A stretch of DNA of 64,000 nucleotides from Papaver somniferum (Eukaryota; Streptophyta; Magnoliopsida; Ranunculales; Papaveraceae): positions 154,248,210 through 154,312,209 of the forward strand of contig NC_039359.1 in NCBI RefSeq assembly GCF_003573695.1. The letters are read 5' to 3'. The position numbers and the translations under genes are program-made. Each line of letters opens with the position of its first letter. The first letter of the stretch is position 1. Of this stretch, positions 1-11,717 are shown one piece after another. The notes beneath the pieces are model-generated. The model was not told the DNA's origin. It saw only the letters and a list, made by a program, of their open reading frames with translations, and ran no database searches.

Positions 1-3000
1 GGTAGACCACCAGTTGACACCTTTAAAATAAAAAAAGTGTCAGAATTGTATCCATGGAGAAAACAAGGATTCGCATTTTGGTATGAATGGATAACAGCTG
101 TAAGCAAATCCCATGTGATTTAGTCAAATTATAACATGTGATCTTAAAGGTTTGTCTTACCACAGGGTGCGATGGCAAATATGGTGCCAAATGTTTCTTC
201 ACACCAATAGGACCCATTCCTGGACCACCTCCACCGTGTGGAATGCAAAATGTTTTGTGGAGATTGAGATGACAAACATCTGCCCCGATATAACCTGGGC
301 TTGTCAGACCGACCTGATAATGAGGATAACAGTATCTCATCAGTACATTGTTGAGAATCTCTAGGCTCTAGCTATAAGAAACTTGAATAGATCCACTGAC
401 AATATGCTGCAACGTCCATACGCGAATTAAATGAAAGTAGCCCAACTGATTATACGTTAGGTACAAAAAGTGTTATCCAATGGTTCCAATTCAATGCATG
501 GAAAGCAGAGACTATTTTACTGTATCAGATCTGGAAAGGCGAACGATCATCCAAGTCATATTTGCACATAGAGGATGCCATGCTAAATAAAGAGAATCAA
601 AGACACTGTCCCAAGAACAGTGAAGAGACTTTTACACATGGTGCCTATAACTTCTACGCATAACATAAACAAAGTTTACGCAAAAATAAAAAATAAATAA
701 AGGGTATACCTGCGCATTCATGTTTGCACCATCCATGTAGACTTGGCCACCATTGTCATGAATTATCTTGCAAATCTCATCAATGCCTTCTTCATAAACT
801 CCATGAGTTGAAGGATATGTAACCTGATTGTTCAATAAAGACAACATATAATATATATCACACATTTCTGGAAGGCACGTTAGTTATCGCATGCACATTT
901 ACAGATATCTATTCAAACAAAACTGCTTGCAACTCAGTAAGAAAATTATTCATACCATGAGAGCAGATAGGTTATCTTTGTTCGCCTCAGCTGCTTTCTT
1001 TAACTCGGGGATGTTGATGTTACCCTTAGCATCAGTTCCAATAGTAACAATTTTCATCCCACACATAGCAGCACTAGCAGGATTTGTTCCATGTGCTGAA
1101 ACCGGAATGATGCAAACATTGCGATGATGATCTCCTCTTGCCTACAGTTTCCATTCAACAAGTATATACACATAAGCCATGTGCAAATTCGAACATTCAT
1201 TTTTCCATTGGGGAAACAACACACAAGGGTTTAACCACTTTACCATATGGTATGCACGAATAACCATCAACCCAGCATACTCTCCAGCAGCACCAGCATT
1301 AGGTTGCAAGGAGAATGAATCAAAACCAGTGATGGTACACAATAGATCACCAAGATCGTCGAACATTTCCTGTGACAAACACCGCAAACGAAATGAGTCA
1401 TTACTGAGGGTTTTGCTAACAGATAATGAATGAGATTGAGATGAACAGCAACAGAATCATGAATCCATAGAGAAACTTAGCTGGCGTAACTACCTGATAT
1501 CCTGCAGCCTGTTCAGTAGGGGCAAATGGGTGCAAATTTGCAAACTCGGGCCATGTCACCGGCATCATTTCTACGGTGGCATTCAATTTCATTGTACAAG
1601 ATCCCAAAGGAATCATGCTGTGACATAATGATAGATCTTTAGCTTGCAACCTGTGAAGGTATCTGAGCAATTCATGCTCTGTGTGGTACCTGAAATTAGA
1701 GAGATAAAGGTCAGATGAGACCTATAGAACAAAACACTTCCATCCCTCTGGAAAAGCAAGTAGAGTGAAAAGGACGTACGAGTTGAAGATTGGGTGGGTG
1801 AGATAAGGGCTTTCCCTAACGAGTCCTGCTGGGATGGCATTCTGAACCTCTGGTGCCAGTGATGCAGCAGTAAAAGGTACCTGAAGGTTTTACGAAAAAT
1901 GGTCATTCTAAGACATTCATCTGTTGTTATTTTTCTATGTAATGGAAAACAAAAAATAAGTCGATAAAGAAGAACTCAAATATCATCAACGTCAGGTAAA
2001 GATAGCTACTCACAGGCTTTCCTCCAGAAAACACTTTGAAAAGCTCATCCACATCCTCCAAGGTGGTTGTCTCGTCGAAGGCTACAGTAATCTGAAAATG
2101 GTAAAATGAATACATCATAAGCTGTAATGTTCAATCAATTCGAGAAACCAATGGAATTATTTGGACCAACACTTGCATTGTTTGAATCCACAATCCGCAA
2201 ATTCATTCCACTCTTGGTAGCAGCGTCTGCAATAGCATGAGCATCAGCACACTTAATCTTTACAGTGTCAAAGAATGCACCCCCTTGAACATCTACTGTT
2301 CCAAGTTTCCTCAGTCCATGTGCAAAAGTGCCAGCTAGACCATGAACTCTCTGGGCAATAACTTTGAGGCCTTCTGGTCCATGATACACTGCATACATGG
2401 CAGCCATGTTTGCAAGCAACGCCTACACGTAGATAATTACTAATCAAGATAAGCAGTAAATATTATTCATGAATTGCAAAATAAAGTTTTTTCAAGCACG
2501 GACCACAACGTCACTTCAATAAATTAGGTTGAGATAGTGTTGTACCTGAGCTGTACAGATGTTGCTGGTCGCCTTATCTCTTCGAATATGTTGCTCCCTT
2601 GTTTGCATAGCCATACGAAGAGCAGGTTTTCCAGAAGAATCAACACTAACACCAATAATTCTTCCGGGCATCATTCTCTTATAATCTTGAGAAGTAGCCA
2701 AGAAAGCAGCATGTGGACCTCCATAACCCATTGGAACACCAAATCTCTGAGCAGATCCAACAACAATATCAGCTCCGAATTCCCCTGGAGGCTTCAGCAT
2801 TGTCAATGCAAGCAGATCCGTGGCCATCACAACCTTAACACCTGAAGCATGAGCCTTCTTCACAAACTCACCATAATCCAAAACCTCACCTTCAGTACCA
2901 GGATACTGAACTAAAACCCCACACACATCACCAGACGAGTAATCGATATCCTTAAGATCCGAAGTAACGACTTTCAAATCGAACCCATCAGCTCTAGTCT

Positions 3001-3778
3001 TACAAATATCAATTGTCTGTGGATGACAATTACTAGCAATAATAAAAGTCTTTTTCTTCCCTTTCTGAATATTATTACACATAGCCATTGCTTCAGCAGC
3101 AGCAGTTCCTTCATCAAGAAGTGAAGCATTCGACATCGGCAAACCGGTAAGATCCGTAATGACAGTCTGATAATTAAGCAAAGATTCAAGCCTACCTTGA
3201 GATATCTCAGCTTGATATGGAGTATACTGAGTATACCAACCAGGGTTTTCCATAATATTTCTTAAAATCACAGCAGGCACAGAAGTATTGTAATAACCCA
3301 TACCAATAAATGACTTAAAAACCTTATTTTTATTAGCTAACATCTTCATATGATCAATCATTTGAGATTCAGTTAAACCTTGATCGAATTTAGAAAACTT
3401 CATGGATTCAATTCTAATGGATTTAGGCACAGTAGCATCAATTAAAGACTCGATACTATCAAAACCAACAGATTCAGACATTTTAGTTTGTTCCTCTGGG
3501 GTTGCAGAGTTATGTCTCCTAGCAAATGTATCACTGGGTTTTAACGATTCGACAGAAATCAATCTAATCTGATGGTTTTTCTTCATCAAAACATCATTTG
3601 GTGAAACCCCAGATCGTGGAAGTACTGATGGAGCTAATGAAGATACATACCTTGATGATGAAAACAGAGCAGGTGATGATGATGATGAAGAATGTACACC
3701 ACCAGAACGTTGCTGTTTCGACTCGGATAGCAGGCGTTTCAGAATCGCCCGATTTGCGAGTCTCCTAGCACGCTCCAT
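1..3778 (-). CDS. GLDP: Glycine dehydrogenase (decarboxylating), P-protein of the glycine cleavage system, 3' part outside window
   Basis: PLP enzyme of mitochondrial glycine decarboxylase, which releases CO2 from glycine and passes the aminomethyl group to the H-protein in photorespiration. Exons read on minus: 2546-3778, 2177-2422, 2014-2091, 1780-1880, 1494-1689, 1244-1369, 956-1141, 710-823, 161-313 and 1-20 (continues off the window). All junctions keep frame, giving about 818 of the roughly 1030-1040 residues usual for the family. The N-terminus is Arg/Ser-rich ([17 protein letters not shown]), as expected of a mitochondrial transit peptide. The PLP lysine is in NLHKTF (exon 9), followed by the glycine-rich loop [10 protein letters not shown]. 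Intron 2 (2092-2176) begins GCAAGT instead of GT; the others seen are GT-AG. No stop or frameshift is visible, so it is probably functional. Confidence 0.96.
2092..2176 (-). other. GC-AG intron 2 of the P-protein gene
   Basis: On the minus strand the exon codon AAT is followed by GCAAGT, and the next exon (ITVAFDE) follows a TTTTCAG acceptor. The protein alignment to the family (DSN.. then ITVAFDE) fits only this donor. GCAAGT is the usual donor of the minor GC-AG class of U2 introns. No GT donor gives an in-frame join here. Confidence 0.85.
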
Positions 3779-3922
3779 TTTCAGAGAGGAGAGAGAAAAA
3801 GAGAGATTTACAGAGACGAAGAAGAAATGGGTGAGGGATGAGATTTTGCAGGGAGGAGAAACAGAGGGTTTTAAAAACAGAGGATTGGGTGGAGGTTAGT
3901 GGTGGTGGGGAAACAGTGTGTA
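3779..3922 (-). promoter_or_regulatory. 5' UTR and proximal promoter of the P-protein gene
   Basis: This is the sequence immediately upstream of the P-protein ATG on the minus strand. It is rich in GA on plus, that is TC-rich on the coding strand, as is common in plant 5' UTRs. No clear TATA box was fixed by eye. The transcription start is not known. Confidence 0.45.
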
Positions 3923-4303
3923 GGTTAGTAAACCTGCGCATACCCCCATTTGGGCAACCTTGCTAATAGGAGGTAACAATTTGATTGGGGATGTACCAAT
4001 CCCTTACCAATTCCACTCCGTTTCGGGAAAAATGATACTTTGTGTGTTGATTATTGCTTAAAAGTAGGTCAAACTAGAAACTCGAAAATATCATTTTCTT
4101 AAAACGGAGGTTAGTAAACCTGCGCTTAACCCCAATTGGCAAGGCTATTAATAACGTATAGCAGTTTGTGCTTGGGGGTGTACCAATCCGTTAACAATAA
4201 CATTTTCGGTTTAGGAAAAGTGATATTTTTATTTTATTTTTTTTATTTTTGCTTAAAATAGATTAAATTGAAAATTTGAAAGTATCATTTTTCTTGAAAT
4301 GGA
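3923..4303. repeat. Imperfect tandem duplication upstream of the P-protein gene
   Basis: Copy 1 is 3923-4108 and copy 2 is 4109-4303. Both begin GGTTAGTAAACCTGCGC, then share blocks such as GTACCAATCC and a closing ATCATTTT.CTT.AAA.GGA. Copies differ by many substitutions and small indels (186 versus about 195 bp), so the duplication is old. It lies directly upstream of the P-protein gene and could affect its promoter. Confidence 0.8.
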
Positions 4304-5096
4304 GGTGGTAGATGTTTTCTTATGTAAAATTTGGTGTACCCCAGGTAAAATGGAACCCCCTATTAGAAATACTACCCAACTGGGTGGAAATAAAGGTGAG
4401 TGATTGAGAAACAGACAAGGGAAGGAGTTAGAGGATGAGAAGTCATGGTATCCAACGTGGCAATATTATATTGAATATTTTTTATCAAAAAGGAAGATTT
4501 TGTGGGAGGATTTTTTTTAGGAAATCTTGTAAAAATGAGGATGAATGGAGCAAAAACAGGATGGAATTTCAGTGGATATGAATGCATGAATGGAAATGGG
4601 TTGTTTTCTTGTGTGTTGTGGGAAGGTTTGGGACTTTGGAGTTTCTATCTAGTTGTTATCCTTGCTCTTGTTTGAAGCCATAAAACTTGGAAACAAAAAT
4701 ATGATTTTGATTGCATTAGAATCGAAGTGAATGTGACTTGGTGAGTTCAACTTGGCTTGGTGGCGTTGTGTTTATTGCTCCTCTTGGCAAGTTCTCAGTC
4801 ACTCCCTGCTTATCTTTTACTCCTGCCTTACAAAAAAGATAAATAAAAAGTTAAATGTGGTTAATTATTTATTTTATCTAGGTCTTTTGTTGTTTTGAGA
4901 AAATTATAATAATGTCGGCAAGTCTTCAATTTTTGAAGTTAAATTGCATCACTTTGATTTTTTATAAGCAAAGGCTTAGGCAACAGCTCAAGTGTCACGA
5001 GTTGGAGGACCCAACCAGGAGTGGACCGGAGCCAGGTTAAAGCATCTCATTGATTCTCAAGCTAAAGTTTTGTCAAAAAAGTTGGGCTCCCAAGTT
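4304..5096. other. Intergenic, no gene recognised
   Basis: AT-rich sequence with short open frames only. I see no protein similarity, tRNA or repeat boundary. The last 8 bases (5089-5096) are the left target duplication of the following hAT-like element. Confidence 0.5.
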
Positions 5097-6182
5097 CAGG
5101 GCTAAACAGAAATCGAACCGTAACTGCAAACCGGACTGTAACCGCAACAATCGAACCCTAACCGCACCGAACCGATAACCCAACGGTCGGTCACGGTTTT
5201 CATTTTGATAACCGTTAGATCTACGGTTCGGTCAATGGTTTCATCCATAACCGCACCCTAATCGAACCGTATTAACCGATCATTAATATTCATTGATTTA
5301 TATTGCTATCAAATCTTAGCCGTCTACTATCACTATATATTTAACTTATACATCTAACTCTAAAACCGAAACAACTATCCTTTCTTTTCTCTTTTCATTT
5401 CTTCTTCACTTCTTCGCAACAACTCTTCCCTCCCCTCAATCGGTTGCACCACAATCACCACCTCTTTTTCTTGCTTCTTTTCTTTTTCTTCCTTCCTCTT
5501 GCTCTTCTTTTTTAGTTAATTTTTCTTTTCATTTTCAACATACACCGCCATCAACTGCTACACCATCATCTCCAGCACCACCAGCTGCTACACTACCATA
5601 AACTGCTACACCATCATCACGAGTAACACCACAAGCTACACCACCAGCACAAGCAACACCACCTTTTGATTAGTGAAAAATCGAAGATTAATGACCACAA
5701 TAGAATTTTAGGGTTCTTAAAAATTTGTTTTTTTTTTGTCTAATTAGTTAGATTTCATGGGTTTCAAATATTATTTGTTTAGTTGGTGTGTTGATGGATG
5801 TTATTTAATTGGATTCGTTTCCTGTAATCTGAAAAATTGCAGATTTGGAAAAAAATATTAGAACTTCAGGGTTCTTAAGAATCCATTTTTTTAATTTTAT
5901 TTATTTTTTGATTGTTATCCCTATATTGGGTTTGTAATTTGATGATATGTAATATACATCCATGTAATTGAGATTTGAGAAGAAGATGCAATAATATTTC
6001 CTTCTCTGTATGGGCATGAATCGGTTAAAAACCGATGGAAACTGTAACCGAACCGCGACGATGGAAACCGTAACAGATGGAAACCGAAACTGAACAGTTC
6101 GGTTACGGTTTCAAATATGATAACCGTGCTATACACGATTAGGTGAACGGTTTTAGCCATAACCGCACCGTGTGCAGCCTTA
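5097..6182. mobile_element. Non-autonomous hAT-like element, 1.09 kb, with target duplication
   Basis: It is flanked by an 8-bp near-identical direct duplication, CCCAAGTT (5089-5096) and CCCAAGCT (6183-6190), the target size of hAT transposons. Ends are CAGGGCTAAACAG and, inverted, TAAGGCTGCACAC (8 of 13 match). Both subterminal regions (5109-5275 and 6020-6175) are packed with AACCG/CGGTT motifs in opposite orientation. No transposase is readable. The middle contains a pyrimidine-rich, leader-like stretch (5380-5520) and a CACCAC/GCTACA simple-repeat zone (5545-5665). Confidence 0.75.
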
Positions 6183-6609
6183 CCCAAGCTTATTTATGTT
6201 GCCAACCATCTAGTGGTCTGATGGTTGGTATGCTCCCTCCTCCCACTGTAACATGATAGCTTCTGATCTGTTCCTGACAAGAAGGAGATAGGGATTCGAA
6301 CCCCGTAATTGCCTGAAATAGCTCCTTATAAGGAGTTAAGGATGTAGTCCAAAACCATTTTCCCAAACTATCGGAGAAAAAGAAACAACTCATTTATGTT
6401 AATTATACTCCTAACAAGAATAAAAGAGAAGTAAAGGTAAAAATTAAGAAAAATGAAAAAAGGGGGAATATCATAAAAATGCATCCATCAAAGTGGTTTT
6501 TCAGAGGTCCAGCCGAAATTTGGTCCTCAACTGAGTTTCGATAAAAGTTCTAGTTAAAAATCAAATTGCCAGTTAATAGTAAATCGTTTTTGAGGGTACA
6601 TACATTTAA
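6183..6609. other. Intergenic, possible degenerate SINE
   Basis: It holds GGGATTCGAACCCC near 6291-6304, which resembles a tRNA T-arm / Pol III B box in inverse orientation. No complete tRNA or A-box/B-box pair could be placed. Otherwise AT-rich with no coding signal. Confidence 0.3.
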
Positions 6610-7024
6610 CAGGGCCGAACCAAGTAGTAAGGCCACATAGGCAGTCTCCTAGGGCCCCCGAATTATAGGGGCCCCCAAATTTTTTTTTTGGTATATATTA
6701 ATTTTTGTTTTTTTTGCCCATCAGAGAAGAAAAATAAAACTATTATTGTGCATATAATATCTACGAAATTCTAGAGTTTTTTATTTATCTGTTAGCCTAA
6801 ATTTTAAGTATGTTCATCCAAAAATTATTTATACAAAATCCAAGAATCTCTTATCCGTCTGCCCATATTTTAACTATTTTGGTCCAGTAAGATTTTGGCT
6901 CAATTAGTATCCAACTTTCTACTGTTCCAAATTAAAAACTTAATTATCTACCTAATTTTTTTTATATTTTAGCACTTTAAAGGCATCATGCAGCAAGCCT
7001 AAAAATTATCTAAAATATGACATG

Positions 7025-7345
7025 GGTTCTGATATTGATGGGCTGAGATGACTTGTATGTCGAAATGAAAGTTCTAAAAAATTATTTGCCACAAGAAACT
7101 GAAAGGGAAATTGAATTGTTGAATTTCTTGAAAGATACGGAAAGTTGCTACTGCAAAAATTTCACACATAATGTTATTGAAAATTTCAGTTACAGTTGCC
7201 TTAGTTGAAAGAATTTTAAAGTTCAACCTGATCAAGTCTTAACTTCATTCAACAATGTAGCAATTTTTTAACCTAGCAATGTTGTCTATCAAGGACGATA
7301 TCATCAAAGAATCCAAGAAGGTCAATTTTAATAGATTTGTTACTT
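7025..7345 (+). pseudogene. hAT transposase C-terminal dimerisation-domain relic
   Basis: Read with stops, the plus strand gives segments such as LKNYLPQETEREIELLNFLK, then LLKISVTVALVERILKFNLI and, after stops, FFNLAMLSIKDD. These match in order the hAT dimerisation domain pattern (lt.PvtvAsaERsFSkLklI ... L.nLaiLSIe.d). At least three in-frame stops and several small gaps make it non-functional. No N-terminal zinc finger or catalytic core remains. Confidence 0.7.
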
Positions 7346-7379
7346 TTATGTGATCGTTTATATTGTGCAAATTTTATTA

Positions 7380-7467
7380 TACCATCTCCGTTTCAAAAAA
7401 ATAGGTTGGCTTCATATACAAATTAAGCATAAAACAAGCTTCTTCTTTTTTTGAAACGGAATGAGTA
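7380..7467. mobile_element. Stowaway-like MITE nested in the hAT relic
   Basis: Terminal inverted repeats read CCATCTCCGTTTCAAAAAAA on the left and CTCATTCCGTTTCAAAAAAA on the inverted right end, flanked by TA at 7380-7381 and 7466-7467. The CTCCGTTTC core and the TA target fit Tc1/mariner-derived Stowaway elements. The 88-bp element is non-coding. Confidence 0.75.
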
Positions 7468-7575
7468 CATTGCTTATGGTATCTTTTTATTTTAAACAGT
7501 AGAATTTTTTTTTTTCTTTTAGGCCTCAACTTTTAGTTTTCGCCTAAGGCCTCTAAAAAAATTGGTACGACTCTG

Positions 7576-8204
7576 CATACATAATACAACAACTTCATCA
7601 ATATGCTTGTTTTTCAAAATAAAATAAAAAAATTCATCAATAAAAAATTGAAGTTAAAAAGGAATCCAACTTTCTTAATCCAAAAGGAATAATTAGTGAA
7701 AGATTACCAAAATCAAAAGAATCTGAATATATATTTTTTTTAATATAAGTAGCGGGTTTTGGTGTGGTTTAAAATTTTAAATGCTAAAATATATTTGTTT
7801 GCTATCAAATTATTTTATTTATATTTCAGGCAATAAAAGGACGAATCAAACTTTGATGATGGTGGAATTTTTGTTTTGAAGGCTGAATAACTGTGGCAAA
7901 TGTTGGATGAACCGCAATTTAAAACCATCCATACGGATGAGGCCTTGAAAGTGCATAACCATTTTAACATGATGACAGGAAAGTTCTCAAATTAGGATAT
8001 CCGTAGCTGCGGAATACTCACCAAAATTTCATCCATCGAAATCTTCTGCCAAATCCTTGTGATTGCATAACAATGAACTTTCAAAGTTGCATACTCACTC
8101 GACTCAACCTTGGCCTAGAGTCCCTAGACCACCTACTGGTGCTACGCTGCCCAGAAAAGAAGCAAAGCATCATCAATGTAATTATATCAACTCAGACAAC
8201 AGTT
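7576..8204. other. Intergenic upstream of tRNA-Val
   Basis: Very AT-rich. No protein-like frame or repeat boundary is seen. The last bases before the tRNA include AACAACAG-like CAA motifs, a feature common just upstream of plant tRNA genes. Confidence 0.45.
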
Positions 8205-8278
8205 GGTTTCGTGGTGTAGTTGGTTATCACGTCAGTCTAACACACTGAAGGTCTCCAGTTCAATCCTGGGCGAAGCCA
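8205..8278 (+). tRNA. tRNA-Val (anticodon AAC)
   Basis: The 74-nt sequence folds as a cloverleaf. The acceptor stem GGTTTCG pairs with CGAAGCC (one G-U) and the discriminator is A. The D arm contains the A box TGGTGTAGTTGG. The anticodon stem TCAGT/ACTGA encloses the loop CTAACAC with anticodon AAC. The T arm TCCAG-TTCAATC-CTGGG stays paired although it differs from the usual plant CCGGTTCGAACCCGG form. The CCA tail is not encoded. Confidence 0.93.
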
Positions 8279-8280
8279 TA

Positions 8281-8315
8281 TTTTGTGTTTTTTTTTCTTT
8301 TTTTTTTTTTTTTTA
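8281..8315 (+). terminator. RNA polymerase III T-run terminator of tRNA-Val
   Basis: TTTT begins 3 nt after the tRNA and is followed by long T runs, the standard Pol III stop signal. Confidence 0.85.
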
Positions 8316-8878
8316 AATCTATGTTGGGAGGTTTGAAAAGAGAGAAACTGAGATGAGGGTGCTGTTCAACAGGGAGCAAAGGAAAACTTTTGCATGTTTT
8401 GCGAAACCTATAGAATTACATGTGTTCATGCATGTTTTTTAATAGTTTAAAGAGAAATGAGCCCATACTAGCTAAAATCTTGTGTTTATGTTAAATCTGT
8501 CAAACCTTACCTATCCGTTCCAAGTTCGAGTTCTATATCCAACTTGGATTCGAAACAGGTTGAATTCAAATCTGCCAATGGAGTATTCGTCGTCTGTTGC
8601 TTGGACTGCATTTGGATTCAAATTATATTAGCATTTGTTTCAAGTTTCAACATTCATCCTGTTCAGGTGCCTGTGTAGGAAGGAGTGGATACAAGTAGTA
8701 ATTTGGATTTGGAAGTTTACATTTTGAAGTGAATTGATAACATCTTTATTTCGTTCCAATTTATTTATATTATCGGATGTTCCCGGAGGGACTAGTTTTC
8801 TAATAAAAATTTGCAATGTCGTTTGTTGCTGTAGTTTCTTCTTCTCCTGCTTATGTATATGTATGATGGCAGTAGCAG
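8316..8878. other. Intergenic, nothing recognised
   Basis: AT-rich single-copy sequence with no coding, tRNA or transposon signal that I can support. Confidence 0.45.
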
Positions 8879-8963
8879 ACCTTTTGGGTTGGACAAAAAT
8901 ACGGCTAAAAGCAGATTACTGCCACCTTTTGGGTTGGACAAAAATACGGCTAAAAGCAGATTA
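8879..8963. repeat. 40-bp perfect tandem duplication with 5-bp spacer
   Basis: The 40 bases at 8879-8918 (starting ACCTTTTGGGTTGGAC) recur without change at 8924-8963. The duplication is recent and lies 70 bp outside the left end of MULE 1. Confidence 0.95.
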
Positions 8964-9032
8964 ATGACCGCATGACCAAATATGGATAAGGCGCTGCTCT
9001 GTGAAACCAGAGACTCTTTGTTCCAGAAGCTT

Positions 9033-9066
9033 GATTTTGGGCATACCAAAATCTTCCTAGGCATAC
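9033..9066 (+). repeat. Left terminal inverted repeat of MULE 1
   Basis: 34 bp, matching the inverted right end with one mismatch. The first 21 bases are themselves palindromic (GATTTTGG-GCATA-CCAAAATC), so each end could also fold on itself. Confidence 0.85.
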
Positions 9067-9766
9067 AAAGAACTAGTCCTAACTTGGGTGACCTTATAAG
9101 AGGTACCCTATGGGGTGGTTCAATCACCTATATGCCCTTAAATCATTTAAATTACTAATATATCCCTAACCATAATAAAAAAACCTATAATTAATAAACC
9201 TAAAATCAGTTTCATAACCAAAAATCAGTTTCATATCCCTAACCCCTTCTTCTTCCTCCTCCACAACAGCCGAACCCTTCTTCTTCTTCTTCTTCCTTTT
9301 TTTTTCATCGTATCATCGCGGTAATTTAATCGTCGATTCGTGAAAATTTAGTCGACGATTAAACTCATCTATATAATGGGTCGTCGTAAGCCAGTATGTC
9401 GTTCAAATCGATCGACTGAACAACCTATTGAAGAAGAAGAAGATTTAGAGAGTGAAGAACAAACTCAAAATCAACCACAAAATCAACCGGAAGAAGAGAT
9501 TGAAGAAGAACCAACTACGGAAATGAGAATAAGAAGGTTAGTTCTACAAACCCATCTCGTATTTGATGTTTTAGATTGGTTTGGTCGATTTAATTCGTCA
9601 AAATCATGTTTCTGCGGCGGTGACAGTATATGGTACGACGCAAAACAAATCTTAGATGTGCGCCGAGTTGTTCCTCAAACTGAACCCTGAAAGTGCATAT
9701 GAACAGCTTGGCGTAAATATGAAATCCGTTTTGAGTTGAACTTAGTGACACAGAGACTTATATTTA

Positions 9767-10340
9767 GGATCGGCTTATTCGATGGTGTTAGTTTTGTGCC
9801 GAATATTTTTTGTGAATTTCAGAAATTTTGCATGTGCGTAGGATCGGCTTGTATGGTAGTATTAGTTTTGTGCCGAATAAATGTTGTTTGAATTTCAGAA
9901 TTTTTGCATGTGCTTAGGACCGGCTTGTATGGTTGTATTAGTTTTGCGCCGATTAATGTTGTTTGAAATTCATGAATTCTTCATGTGTAGGATCAACTTA
10001 TTTGTATGACACCATTTTGCGCCGAATAAATGTTTCAATTCATAAGTCTAGATTCGGCTTATTCGATAGTATTAGGGTTGCGCCGAATATCATTTTTGAA
10101 ATTCCATAAATTTTACAAGTGTATAGGATCGGCTTATTTATATGATATCATGTTGCGCCGAATACATGTTTGAGTTCATAATCATAGATTCGGCTTATTC
10201 GACAGTATCGGTTGTGAGCCGAATATATAAGATCGGCTTATAATTGTTTTGTGGTATGATCCGATCCACTCTCTGTGTAAGCTAATAAAAATTTCAAGAC
10301 ATGATTCGGCTCATATGTGTTATTTCGGGTAAGTCGAGCC
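9767..10340 (+). repeat. Palindrome array A of MULE 1 (PMD intron 1)
   Basis: About nine units of roughly 40 bp, each starting G(A/G)T(T/C)CGGCTTAT and closing GCGCCGAATA or GTGCCGAATA, spaced 60-75 bp, at about 9767, 9841, 9917, 9989, 10050, 10127, 10187, 10230 and 10302. Arms pair as TTCGGC/GCCGAA. Spacers between units also resemble each other (AATTTCAGAAATTTTGCATG). Confidence 0.85.
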
Positions 10341-11627
10341 TTCTTATTTCTTACAAGTTTTTGGCTTTCCAAATCTCTTTGTTGTTCGAATTAGTCTTAT
10401 AACTTTCATACTTATGTCAGGACCAATGCAGCTACAAAGAGGAAGAAGATGGAGGTAACACCTTATACTTCTAAAACTCCCGATCCTAGAGGAGGAGGTA
10501 AGAAAAAATTGGGAGCGGGAGGTAGAGGAGGAATTTTAGAAGAAGAAGCTAAACAAGTAAGAATTGAAAGACAAGAAGAAGGAATAGCTGAAGATGAAGA
10601 AGTTGATGATAATCAAGAAGTTCATCAAGAAACACAACCCCAAGGAAAACCCAAGAAAGACAAGAAAGGTAAGAAGGTGGCAGAACCCGAGAAAGAGAAG
10701 GACGATGATGATCGACGGATCACTGGTTTACACATTCCTGATGAAGATGACGTAATTACACCTCGATCAGATGGTTTTCCTCGTGGTCTTTCGGAAGATG
10801 GAGGAAATGTGTTGATTGGTTATGCCGATTCTTGGGCGAAGAAAATTTATGAGACTCCTGATCACAACCGTGCAGTCCGAGTATTGAGACACCAGAGGGC
10901 AGTGGAATGGAGTCTTGATGAAGAGGTTCCTGAGGTGATTGCTTACGTACAACCCAGTGCTTTATGGCCTATCATCAATTATGGACATAAGGAATATGAT
11001 AGTGTGTCGGCCTCTGCCTTTACCGAGCGCTTTTGTCCAGAAACTTACACATTTCAATTACCTTTTGGAGAGATGGCAATCACTCCTGATGAGGCTAGTA
11101 AGATTACAGGCCTTAAAGCAAGGGGTGTAAGTGTGGATGCTGGTTTTTATGACATGAGTTGGGATGAGCTATATAATTTGTACCTGGAATTCCTTGGTTG
11201 GGTTTCACACAAAACTGAGTTGGAGTTTTGTCGATCAGTTAAAGGTGTCGACACCGTTTGCATACCAGGTGGTAGAAATAAGAAGAATAAGAAGATCAAG
11301 TTAACTAACTTGAAAAAGGAGTTTGAGAACACAAAGGAAAGAGTAACACAAGGTTTGATGATAATGGATCCCGTCAAAGTGAAGCAAACGGAACTGCCTA
11401 CTTGATTTATACTCTTGGTAGAGACATCTTTCCCGACACTACCGGAAACAAGGTAAATGCTAATTATCTCCAATTGGTAAAGAATCTTGAAACTTGTAAC
11501 AAGTTTGCTTGGGGAACGGCTACGCTCTCTTACCTGCTGGACCAACTTGCCACCGCGTCTAAGTTGACAAGTACAAACATCGGAGGGAACTTCACTCTTC
11601 TCCAGGTAACTTTTGGGAGTTTAGAGT

Positions 11628-11717
11628 ATGGTTCGGCTTATAACCATAAAATCTTTTAAGCCAAAGTTTTTACTTACTTGTTTCGGCTTATAATACTTGC
11701 TCCATATAAGCCGAACA
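11628..11717 (+). repeat. Palindrome units in PMD intron 2 of MULE 1
   Basis: Two units: GGTTCGGCTTATAACC...TTTTAAGCC and TTCGGCTTATAATAC...ATATAAGCCGAACA. They are the same family as arrays A-C and lie entirely inside the 217-bp intron 11606-11822. Confidence 0.8.

Larger units (their letters stand above)
6610..7575 (+). mobile_element. Decayed hAT element with transposase C-terminus
   Basis: The left end CAGGGCCGAACCA and the inverted right end CAGAGTCGTACCA form an imperfect 13-bp terminal repeat. Just inside lie the GGGCCCCC / AGGCCTC blocks typical of plant hAT elements of the zinc-finger MYM type. A readable relic of the hAT dimerisation domain lies at 7025-7340. No clear 8-bp target duplication could be seen. 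It contains a later 88-bp MITE insertion. Confidence 0.7.

Noticed and set aside
2537..2845. Plus-strand open frame inside P-protein exon 1
   Set aside because: Shadow frame antisense to a well-supported exon.
4372..4587. Minus-strand 71-codon frame upstream of the P-protein gene
   Set aside because: No recognisable domain and no conserved splice or start context; likely chance.
6195..6310. tRNA-derived SINE
   Set aside because: Only one T-arm-like motif (GGGATTCGAACCCC) could be placed, in a doubtful orientation; no A box at the right spacing or A-tail.
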